Positions 57,854 to 64,000 of a stretch of 64,000 nt of DNA are shown here, piece after piece. How positions within the stretch are numbered: position 1 is the first letter of the stretch; every line of letters starts with the position of its first letter. A program made the position numbers and the translations under genes. Below the pieces are notes generated by a model. The model made no database searches. It worked only from the letters and a program-made list of their open reading frames with translations, and had not been told where the DNA came from. The stretch covers positions 1-64,000 of the forward strand of contig NZ_LZSQ01000035.1 of the NCBI RefSeq assembly GCF_001665535.1. The letters run 5' to 3'. The DNA comes from Mycobacterium sp. 852002-51961_SCH5331710. Lineage in GTDB: Bacteria > Actinomycetota > Actinomycetes > Mycobacteriales > Mycobacteriaceae.

Positions 57854-58902
57854 CCGGCATCAGCCTGCGCGCGGTGGTCGATCGGCGCGGGGTAGACGTC
57901 GCGTTCGACGTGGCCGCCGGCGAGGTGCTGGCCGTGCTCGGCCCCAACGGCGCGGGCAAGTCGACGGTCCTGCACGTCATCGCGGGGCTGATACGGCCCG
58001 ACGACGGCGTCGTGCGGGTGGGGCAACGGGTGCTCACCGACACCGCGGCCGGAGTCCACGTCGCGACCCACGACCGTCGCGTGGGGCTACTTCTGCAGGA
58101 TCCGCTGCTGTTTCCGCATCTCGACGTCGCCGCCAACGTCGCCTTCCCGCCCGGCAGCACGCGGCCCGAGCACTGGCTCGCCGAGGTCGACGCGGCGGGC
58201 CTGGCCGGCCGCAGGCCGCGCGAACTGTCGGGCGGTGAGGCGCAGCGCGTTGCGCTGGCGCGCGCCCTGGCCGCCGAACCCGACGTGCTGTTGCTCGACG
58301 AGCCGTTGGCCGGCCTCGACGTGACGGCGGCCGCCGCGATCCGCAAGGTGCTGCGCAGGGTGCTCGCGCGCGACGGACGGTCGGCGGTGATGGTGACGCA
58401 CGACCTGCTCGACGTGGTCACGCTCGCTGATCGGGTGGTGGTGATCGAATCCGGTCGCATCGTCGAAAGCGGCTCCGCCGCAACGGTATTAGCCTCTCCG
58501 CGAAGCGGCTTCGGAGCGCGGCTGGCGGGGGTCAACCTGGTACGCGGCACGGCGGACCGCGCCGGCGCCCTGGTCACCGAGTGGGGTGCCGCGTGGCACG
58601 GGAACGTGGCATCGGACGTGGAGGCGGGCCGGCCCGCGGTGGCGCTGTTCCACCCGGCGGCGGTCGCGGTGTACCGCGAACGGCCGCACGGCAGCCCCCG
58701 CAACACCGTCGAGGTGACCGTTGCCGAACTCGACGGCCGCGGCCCGGCCATCCGGGTACGGGCCGAGGAGCAGCCCGACGGCGGTCCCGGCATCGCCGCT
58801 GACATCACCGCGGACTCCGCGGCCGAACTGCGGCTCGCTCCCGGCGAACGGGTGATCTTCGCGGTCAAGGCCCAAGAGGTCGCCGTGCATCCAGCCCAGT
58901 AA
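57850..58902 (+). CDS. modC: Molybdate ABC transporter ATP-binding protein
   Basis: 350 residues. Walker [18 protein letters not shown]-loop [12 protein letters not shown], signature [15 protein letters not shown], Walker [14 protein letters not shown] and switch His VMVTHDLLD. The C-terminal part ([13 protein letters not shown] to [14 protein letters not shown]) is a TOBE/Mop-like molybdate-binding domain. It powers ModB. GTG 57850 overlaps the modB stop. Ends about 200 bp before apa. Confidence 0.93.
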   Translation: MTGISLRAVVDRRGVDVAFDVAAGEVLAVLGPNGAGKSTVLHVIAGLIRPDDGVVRVGQRVLTDTAAGVHVATHDRRVGLLLQDPLLFPHLDVAANVAFPPGSTRPEHWLAEVDAAGLAGRRPRELSGGEAQRVALARALAAEPDVLLLDEPLAGLDVTAAAAIRKVLRRVLARDGRSAVMVTHDLLDVVTLADRVVVIESGRIVESGSAATVLASPRSGFGARLAGVNLVRGTADRAGALVTEWGAAWHGNVASDVEAGRPAVALFHPAAVAVYRERPHGSPRNTVEVTVAELDGRGPAIRVRAEEQPDGGPGIAADITADSAAELRLAPGERVIFAVKAQEVAVHPAQ

Positions 58903-58913
58903 CAGATACCGGA

Positions 58914-58943
58914 GCCGGTGCGAAACACAGTCGAATCACCGGC
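58914..58943 (+). terminator. Inverted repeat after modC, possible terminator
   Basis: GCCGGTG (58914-58920) and CACCGGC (58937-58943) form a perfect 7-bp stem with a 16-base loop, 12 bp after the modC stop. The large loop makes it a weak terminator candidate. Confidence 0.3.
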
Positions 58944-59112
58944 GCCGACAGCGGTTCGGCCACCTCGCGGCACGCGCGGGGATGCCACGGTGCCAGCAAA
59001 TCATGTCTACCGTAGCTATCACGGCCTTTCAGGTTCCCAGCTATGCCACAATTAAGCACATTCTTAGCAATTCACACTTGCGTCACGGCGGTAACACGGT
59101 AGTTTCTTCCCC

Positions 59113-60177
59113 ATGGATCAGCCGGATGCGATTACCTCCCCGCGCACGGGGCTCTCGAGGACCTTGGCGGCCGCGGCGTTGACCGGGGCGACGGCGCTGG
59201 CGCTGGCGCTGCCGACGGTGGCCCAGGCGCAGCCCGAGCCGACACCCGCGCCGCCGCCTCCGCCGCCGACGGGTAACACCTTCCTGCAGGGACCGCCGCC
59301 GCCTCCGGCCCCGGGAGCGCCTGCGCCCGCACCTGCCCCTGGCGCCCCGGCGCCCGCGCCGGGAGCTCCGGCCCCCGCACCGGCGCCCGGCGCCCCCGTA
59401 CCCGCGCCTGCCGATCCGAACGCGCCGGCCCCGCCGCCGGGCGATCCGAACGCGCCGGCCCCTGCGCCCGGCGACGCCGGCAGGGTGGACTCGGCCGCGG
59501 GCGGCATGAGTTATGTCGTGCCGGCGGGCTGGAAGGTCGCGGACTCGACGCAGCTGTCCTACGGCCAGGCCCTGCTGACCAAGATCGCGCCCGAAGGCGC
59601 CGAACCACCCAATGACACAAGCATTCTGCTCGGACGGCTCGACCTGAAGCTCTTCGCTGGGGCAGAGACGGACAACACCAAGGCCGCCCAGCGGTTGGCG
59701 TCCGACATGGGCGAGTTCTTCATGCCGTTCCCCGGCACCCGGATCAATCATGAGACCGTCGAACTCAACGCCGACGGCATGCCGGGCGTCGCGTCGTACT
59801 ACGAGGTGAAGTTCACCGACACGAACAAGCCGAACGGTCAGATCTGGGCCGGTGTCGTCGGCAATCCGGTCGAACCCGGCACGCCGCGCGGTCAGCGCAC
59901 CCCCGAGCGGTGGTTCGTCGTCTGGCTCGGCACCGCGAACAACCCTGTGCCCAAGGAAGAAGCCGTCACGCTGGCCAACTCGATCCGGCCGTACACCGCG
60001 CCCGCGGCCCCGGCGGCTCCGCCCGCTGACCCGAACGCGCCCGCGGCTCCGCCGGCAGATCCGAATGCACCGCCGCCCCCGCCGGCAGATCCGAACGCAC
60101 CGCCGCCCCCGCCCGCGGTCGGCGTGCCCGTCCCGGTCGCGCCGGAGAACGCGCCGGGGATGACGCCCCCGGCCTGA
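59113..60177 (+). CDS. apa: Alanine- and proline-rich secreted glycoprotein Apa (MPT32/FAP)
   Basis: 354 residues. The signal peptide ([21 protein letters not shown]) is followed by Ala/Pro-rich segments ([29 protein letters not shown]) and a globular middle domain ([22 protein letters not shown] ... [13 protein letters not shown]) that binds fibronectin in homologues. A further proline-rich tail follows ([16 protein letters not shown] repeats). Mycobacterial Apa is exported and O-mannosylated on Thr in the Pro-rich parts. TAGTTT seven bases before the ATG suggests a leaderless mRNA. Matches Rv1860. Confidence 0.93.
   Translation: MDQPDAITSPRTGLSRTLAAAALTGATALALALPTVAQAQPEPTPAPPPPPPTGNTFLQGPPPPPAPGAPAPAPAPGAPAPAPGAPAPAPAPGAPVPAPADPNAPAPPPGDPNAPAPAPGDAGRVDSAAGGMSYVVPAGWKVADSTQLSYGQALLTKIAPEGAEPPNDTSILLGRLDLKLFAGAETDNTKAAQRLASDMGEFFMPFPGTRINHETVELNADGMPGVASYYEVKFTDTNKPNGQIWAGVVGNPVEPGTPRGQRTPERWFVVWLGTANNPVPKEEAVTLANSIRPYTAPAAPAAPPADPNAPAAPPADPNAPPPPPADPNAPPPPPAVGVPVPVAPENAPGMTPPA
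59290..59470 (+). repeat. GC-rich Ala/Pro-coding repeat region of apa
   Basis: Degenerate GCGCCC/GCCCCT-type units encode alternating Ala-Pro motifs ([14 protein letters not shown]). A second block is at 59995-60115 (PPADPNAP repeats). These are coding, not CRISPR. Confidence 0.75.
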
Positions 60178-60270
60178 CAGAAGCCGGGCGTACCTTGACG
60201 TCCCGCGCGGGGAGTTCGGCGGCAGCCGCTCACTGCGCGGGCGTCTGTCACCCCGCGCTCGCGCGCAGCG

Positions 60271-60558
60271 CTAAACGCTCGCGCACACCGACGGCGCGAA
60301 AGGAACCGGAATCGGCACGCACACCCCGACGGAGAAGTAGGGCGTGACGTCCCCGTTCCACGCCGGCGGTGGCGGCGGTGGGGGTGGCGGCGGCGGAGCG
60401 GGCGCCGCAACGACGCACGTATTCGAAAGCGCGTCGTAGACCGTCCCCGGCCCGCACTCCGCGGCCGTGGCGAGCCCGGGAGGCGAGACAACCGCTGACC
60501 CGAACGGAATGAGCGCAATCGGCACTGCGGCCGCCCACCGATGATTGATGCCTGGCAT
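60271..60558 (-). CDS. Small secreted protein with polyproline stretch
   Basis: 95 residues. A signal-like start (WAAAVPIALIPFGSAVVSPP, ending near ATAAECG), then AECGPGTVYDALSNTCVVAAP, a run of about eleven prolines and the end WNGDVTPYFSVGVCVPIPVPFAP. Four Cys could form two disulfides. It resembles small exported mycobacterial proteins of unknown function. Lies between apa and the next small secreted gene, on the minus strand. Confidence 0.7.
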   Translation of the reverse strand: MPGINHRWAAAVPIALIPFGSAVVSPPGLATAAECGPGTVYDALSNTCVVAAPAPPPPPPPPPPPAWNGDVTPYFSVGVCVPIPVPFAPSVCASV

Positions 60559-60657
60559 GCGGGCTCTCCCCTCGGATCGTTCCCCGACCCTTGTCTCCGG
60601 AGTCTAGGACTGCCAGGGCCTCGGAAACAGGGGAATTTGACGTGATCGTCAGCCCTT

Positions 60658-60912
60658 TTACGGCCCCACCCACGGCGGCTGACCGTTCAGGTTGTTCACG
60701 TTCACCGTGAAGCACGGGAGATTGCCGCCGAAGCCGAGAACACCCACCGACTGGCAGCGCTGAAAGCTACCGTCCGCCGCGATCGGGCTGTCACAAATTT
60801 GTCCGCCGCCCCATGGCGTCCAACCCGACTGACAACCCGCGTTGGCTGGGGCGGCAAGAGCGACGCCGCCGGCCACTAACGATCCGATCGCCAGTGCGAC
60901 AACTGATTTCAT
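60658..60912 (-). CDS. Small secreted Cys-rich protein (CDGP-like)
   Basis: 84 residues. Signal peptide MKSVVALAIGSLVAGGVALA with cleavage near ANAGC, then a mature domain of about 60 residues with five Cys (AGCQSGWTPWGGG, ICDSPIAADGSF, QRCQSV, LPCFTVN). This fits the CDGP-type small secreted proteins of mycobacteria. AAGGTGAGGAATG precedes the ATG at 60912. Function unknown; probably in the cell envelope or medium. Confidence 0.8.
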   Translation of the reverse strand: MKSVVALAIGSLVAGGVALAAPANAGCQSGWTPWGGGQICDSPIAADGSFQRCQSVGVLGFGGNLPCFTVNVNNLNGQPPWVGP

Positions 60913-61066
60913 TCCTCACCTTCTCCTCACAGCGCCGATGGCCGGCACCGCATTCGACATTCCTTTAGTAGGTCTATCGATTCCACGGTATGTGTTTGTT
61001 AAGGGAAGGTGCTGAGATCTTCCTCACGGGGTGGTGCGCCCCCCACGGCGGGGCGACGATGTCGTG

Positions 61067-62083
61067 GTGAGCACCTCCACGATGACCGCCTGGCAGGTTG
61101 GACGTCCCGGCCCGATCGACACCAAGCCCCTGCACCGCGTGCAGGTCGAGATCCCGACCCCGGCGGCGGGCGAACTTCTGGTTGCGGTGCGCGCATGTGG
61201 CGTGTGCCGTACCGATCTTCATGTCGCCGAGGGCGACCTGCCGGTGCACCGGCCGCAGGTGGTGCCGGGACACGAGGTGGTCGGCGAGGTCGTCGAGGTG
61301 GGGGAGGGCGCGGGTGCGGAGTTCTCCGTCGGCGACCGCGTCGGCATCGCGTGGTTGCGCCACACCTGTGGGCGGTGCCGGTACTGCGCCAGAGGAGACG
61401 AGAACCTCTGCCCGGAGTCGCGCTACACGGGCTGGGACGCCGACGGCGGATATGCCGAATTCACCACTGTCCCAGCGGCATACGCGCTTCCACTACCGGA
61501 CGGCTATTCCGACACCGAGCTGGCGCCGCTGTTGTGCGCGGGCATCATCGGCTATCGCGCGCTGATGCGCGCGGACCTGCCGCCGGGTGGACGGTTGGGG
61601 ATCTACGGCTTCGGCGGCAGTGCGCACCTGACGGCTCAGGTGGCGATCGCCCAAGGCGCCGAGGTGCACGTCATGACCCGCGGGGAGAAGGCGCGAGATC
61701 TCGCGCTGGGCCTCGGCGCGGCCTCGGCCCAAGGTGCCGACGATCGCCCGCCCGTCGCCCTCGATGCCGCGATCCTCTTCGCGCCCGTCGGCGAGCTCGT
61801 CCTGCCCGCGCTCGAGGCGCTCGATCGCGGTGGCACGCTGGCGATCGCGGGCATCCACCTCTCCGACATCCCGACGCTGAACTATCAGCGCCACCTGTTC
61901 CAGGAGCGTCAGGTCAGGTCGGTCACCGCCAACACGCGCGCCGACGCCCGCGCTTTTCTGGCGTTCGCGGGCGACCACCACATCGACGTGACGAGCCCGC
62001 CATATCCGCTCGACCGCGCGGATACCGCGCTGGACGACCTCGCGACCGGCCGCGTCTCGGGGGCCGCCGTCCTGGTCGTCTAG
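61067..62083 (+). CDS. adhA: Zinc-dependent alcohol dehydrogenase
   Basis: 338 residues. Catalytic zinc ligands [14 protein letters not shown] and PGHEVVGEV; structural zinc [18 protein letters not shown] Rossmann motif [11 protein letters not shown] near residue 183. GTG 61067 ([15 protein letters not shown]) is preferred over the in-frame starts at 61031 and 61064. Matches Rv1862 (adhA). The stop overlaps the convergent hypothetical gene by 4 bp. Confidence 0.92.
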   Translation: MSTSTMTAWQVGRPGPIDTKPLHRVQVEIPTPAAGELLVAVRACGVCRTDLHVAEGDLPVHRPQVVPGHEVVGEVVEVGEGAGAEFSVGDRVGIAWLRHTCGRCRYCARGDENLCPESRYTGWDADGGYAEFTTVPAAYALPLPDGYSDTELAPLLCAGIIGYRALMRADLPPGGRLGIYGFGGSAHLTAQVAIAQGAEVHVMTRGEKARDLALGLGAASAQGADDRPPVALDAAILFAPVGELVLPALEALDRGGTLAIAGIHLSDIPTLNYQRHLFQERQVRSVTANTRADARAFLAFAGDHHIDVTSPPYPLDRADTALDDLATGRVSGAAVLVV

Positions 62084-62556
62084 AGCTCGGCCAGCGCTGC
62101 GCGCAGCCGGCCCTCGAGATCCCCACGGCCATACCGGTATAGGGGGCCGGTGCCGTCCGCGAGCAGCAGGCGCAGCCGCGCCATACCCCGCGCGCCGACG
62201 GGCCGGGGGGAGTGCAGGCGCAACGTGATTTCGTCGATCAGATCTTCGGCGGCGGCGATGTTCGACGTGTGCAACGGCACCCGCGACGACATCAACGGGC
62301 CGCGCCCGCGGGCGTCGCGCACGATACGCCGCAACGATCGGGCCACCGCCTCACGTTCGGCGGTCGACGTCAGCCGGGCACAGTGCGCGGCGTACGCACC
62401 GCCCGCGGGTGCGCCGCCGACGGCCGCCAACCGGTCGAACTTGGTCGCCCGCAGCCTCGCCGCCATCCGCGCCCGAAGTGACGGCGCCGGTGTGGTGGTG
62501 TCGCCGGCGGCCGTCGAACGGGTCAAGAGCGTCTGCGAATTCTGGGTGTCCGACAT
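62080..62556 (-). CDS. Conserved mycobacterial hypothetical protein
   Basis: 158 residues from ATG 62556 ([19 protein letters not shown]). No domain recognised. Arg-rich helices ([36 protein letters not shown]) and a C-terminal segment [32 protein letters not shown]. Divergent from the CGNR regulator across a promoter with two tandem inverted repeats, so its expression is probably controlled by that regulator. Confidence 0.65.
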   Translation of the reverse strand: MSDTQNSQTLLTRSTAAGDTTTPAPSLRARMAARLRATKFDRLAAVGGAPAGGAYAAHCARLTSTAEREAVARSLRRIVRDARGRGPLMSSRVPLHTSNIAAAEDLIDEITLRLHSPRPVGARGMARLRLLLADGTGPLYRYGRGDLEGRLRAALAEL

Positions 62557-62585
62557 TTCGATCCTCGGGTTGGAAGCGGATGGTG

Positions 62586-62643
62586 TGACCGCTAAACAAT
62601 TTATAACGGTCACGCATGACCAGTCAAGTTGAAATAGCGGTCA
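62586..62643. promoter_or_regulatory. Tandem 27-bp inverted repeats (TGACC-N17-GGTCA) in the divergent promoter
   Basis: Copy 1 at 62586-62612 and copy 2 at 62617-62643, separated by CGCA. Each begins with TGACC and ends with GGTCA, exactly 17 bases between. The inner arms also form GGTCA-CGCA-TGACC (62608-62621). They sit between the -10 TAGGCT of the CGNR gene (62652-62657) and the start of the hypothetical gene. Confidence 0.7.
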
Positions 62644-62663
62644 TGAAAAGCTAGGCTGCCTAT

Positions 62664-63239
62664 ATGACTACGCAGTGGCTCGGCGATCAGGAGACCAAGC
62701 CGGCACCGCCGCGGTTGGCCCTCATCCAGAGCCTGGTCAACACGGCGGAGTTACCTTCGGGGCCCGATCGGCTCGCCGATCCGCACGATGCGCACCCGTG
62801 GCTGCGCGAGCACGGTCTGCTCGATGCAGAGGAGACCATCGACGCCTCTGACCTCGAGGTCCTGCGCGGAGTGCGCGAGGCCCTGCGCGCGATGCTCGTC
62901 CACAATGCGGGCGGCCCGCCACCGACGGCTGAGGCACTGGCCCCGCTGCGCGCCGCGGCGGGCGGCGCCGCGCGCGCCGACCTCGACGACCTCGGTCGGG
63001 TGCGGCTTTCTGCAGTGGGCACGTCGTTGCACGACCGCATGACCGAACTGCTGCTGGCGATCCACGACGCGCAGCGCGACGGCACCTGGTCGCTGCTCAA
63101 GGCGTGCGCCAACGAGGACTGCCAGTGGGCGTTCTATGACCGCTCCCGTAACCACGGCGGCACGTGGTGCAGCATGGCGACCTGCGGCAACAAGCTCAAG
63201 AACAGGGAGTTCCGCGCCCGCAAGCGCGCGTCGCACTGA
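62664..63239 (+). CDS. CGNR zinc finger / ABATE-domain regulator
   Basis: 191 residues. The N-terminal ABATE domain (ALIQSLVNTAELPSGPDRLADPHD and LEVLRGVREALRAMLVHNAGG) is followed by a CGNR zinc finger: LLKACANEDCQWAFYDRSRN, HGGTWCSMATCGNKLKNREFRARKR, with Cys-x4-Cys ... Cys-x4-Cys and CGNK in place of CGNR. Probably a stress-response transcription factor. Leaderless start: TAGGCT (62652-62657) six bases before ATG 62664. Confidence 0.87.
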   Translation: MTTQWLGDQETKPAPPRLALIQSLVNTAELPSGPDRLADPHDAHPWLREHGLLDAEETIDASDLEVLRGVREALRAMLVHNAGGPPPTAEALAPLRAAAGGAARADLDDLGRVRLSAVGTSLHDRMTELLLAIHDAQRDGTWSLLKACANEDCQWAFYDRSRNHGGTWCSMATCGNKLKNREFRARKRASH

Positions 63240-63241
63240 CG

Positions 63242-63988
63242 TCAGCTCAGGTGCCACACCAAGGCCGCGGCCAGCGCGCCGAGCCCGTTGAGCGACCAGT
63301 GCAGGGCAATCGGTGCGATCAGGCTGCCGCTGCGCCGGCGCAGCCAGGTGAAGACGAAGCCCGCGACGCCAGTGGCGAACACCGCCAGCGTCACCCCGGC
63401 AACCGTGCCCAAAAGACCGCCGCCGAAGATGCGGGTGAATCCGACGTTGCTGCTTGTCAGGCCCAGGGAGGTGGCGATGTGCCAGAGGCCGAACAACAGC
63501 GAGCCGCCCGCGGCGACACCGCGGAAACCCCACGCGCGGTTGAGCGCACCGTGCAGCACGCCCCGGAAGGCGAGCTCCTCGGGGATCACGGTCTGCAGCG
63601 GGATGATGACCATCGACGCGATGAGGGCGCCCGAGATCGTCGCGTAGTTGTTGTTCATGAACATCGGTCGGGTCCACGGCAGCAGCGCGCCGATCGCGAT
63701 GACCGACAGAACCAACCCAACGGCGCCGATGGCGTAGCCGGTCCCGGACTTCCAGTGTTCGCGGCCCAGCCCGAGTTCTGCCCACCCGAGGCCACGCGAC
63801 CGGACCAGGATGAGAAGGCCCACCGCGGCGGCCGGAACCGTCGCCACGCTGGCCCACGGCGTGGTGAAGTGTGCGATCAGGTTCGTCAGCGCCAAGACCA
63901 CCACGACCACCGCGATGTCGACGTAGGTGCGGAAGTGGTGCAGTGCCGAAAGTTGTCCGACCAGCGGATGCGGGCGGTCGGCTAGCAC
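63242..63988 (-). CDS. CPBP-family intramembrane metalloprotease (possibly 5' incomplete)
   Basis: 248 residues visible with about eight TM helices. Motifs: VIPEELAFRGVLHGAL (EExxxR) near residue 135, LFGLWHIATS (FxxxH) near 168 and ALHWSLNGLG (HxxxN) near 230 form the CPBP metal site. The GTG at 63988 is the first visible start, but the frame stays open to the right edge, so the true start may lie outside. Matches Rv1863c. Substrate unknown; family members process CAAX or signal peptides or give bacteriocin immunity. Confidence 0.85.
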   Translation of the reverse strand: MLADRPHPLVGQLSALHHFRTYVDIAVVVVVLALTNLIAHFTTPWASVATVPAAAVGLLILVRSRGLGWAELGLGREHWKSGTGYAIGAVGLVLSVIAIGALLPWTRPMFMNNNYATISGALIASMVIIPLQTVIPEELAFRGVLHGALNRAWGFRGVAAGGSLLFGLWHIATSLGLTSSNVGFTRIFGGGLLGTVAGVTLAVFATGVAGFVFTWLRRRSGSLIAPIALHWSLNGLGALAAALVWHLS

Positions 63989-64000
63989 GGCTTGGTCGGA

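Noticed and set aside
59290..60115. CRISPR or satellite repeat in apa
   Set aside because: The repeats are degenerate, in frame, encode Ala/Pro units and have no equal spacers.
60178..60270. Additional small gene between apa and the polyproline protein
   Set aside because: No start with a ribosome site, no conserved product; simply the apa 3' end and the end of the minus-strand gene.

Overview
The window is high-GC DNA from an actinobacterium, almost certainly a fast-growing Mycobacterium (Mycolicibacterium). GTG starts and short ATGA/GTGA gene overlaps are common, and many -10 motifs (TANNNT) sit 6-7 nt before a start codon, which is the leaderless mRNA pattern of mycobacteria. From about 18.1 kb to the right edge, gene order follows the M. 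tuberculosis block Rv1819c to Rv1863c as I remember it. The first 18 kb is not part of that block and looks more accessory.

Layout. 1-8.5 kb: Ser/Thr kinase (cut by the left edge), ferredoxin reductase with a diiron-like hydrolase, PlsC-like acyltransferase with an SRPBCC protein, a small exported protein, malQ, an MFS transporter and a paired SMR efflux system. 9-18 kb: type-B carboxylesterase, fatty acid hydroxylase-family membrane protein, amine-oxidase-like flavoprotein, secreted serine protease, a TetR/deazaflavin-reductase divergon, an ArsR-SRPBCC operon, and a VOC plus ketosteroid-dehydrogenase-like pair behind a perfect KstR-type operator. 18-31 kb: BacA-like ABC transporter, ilvG, a decayed GNAT gene, secA2, pgsA2, a DUF881/sbp/DUF881 cluster, gcvH, garA, two MerR regulators and a DUF151 protein. 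31-42.7 kb: a tandem glycine riboswitch with gcvB, alpha/beta hydrolase, VWA lipid-anchored-type protein, glcB, a glycosylase-annotated family protein and two CNNM/CorC proteins. 42.9-48.5 kb: guaB1, gnd1, M56 peptidase and blaI, then an iron-box-controlled gene and a candidate iron-regulated small RNA corresponding in position to MrsI. 48.5-64 kb: rhodanese, thioesterase, ureABCFGD, ndh, F420-type oxidoreductase, SDR, modBC (no modA), apa, two small secreted proteins, adhA, a hypothetical protein divergent from a CGNR regulator, and a CPBP protease.

How the genes work together. Glycine cleavage (gcvH, riboswitch-controlled gcvB), GarA (brake on central carbon and nitrogen metabolism) and malate synthase form a carbon/nitrogen core. 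The urease operon is complete for structural and accessory proteins except that ureE is absent, as in other mycobacteria. The most interesting non-coding content is the pair of iron boxes around the 47.6-48.4 kb gene with the small RNA candidate after it; the KstR-type site at 16.05 kb; and three very short leader ORFs that overlap the starts of downstream genes.

All calls are made by reading the sequence. Family names rest on recognised motifs and remembered synteny, not on database searches.
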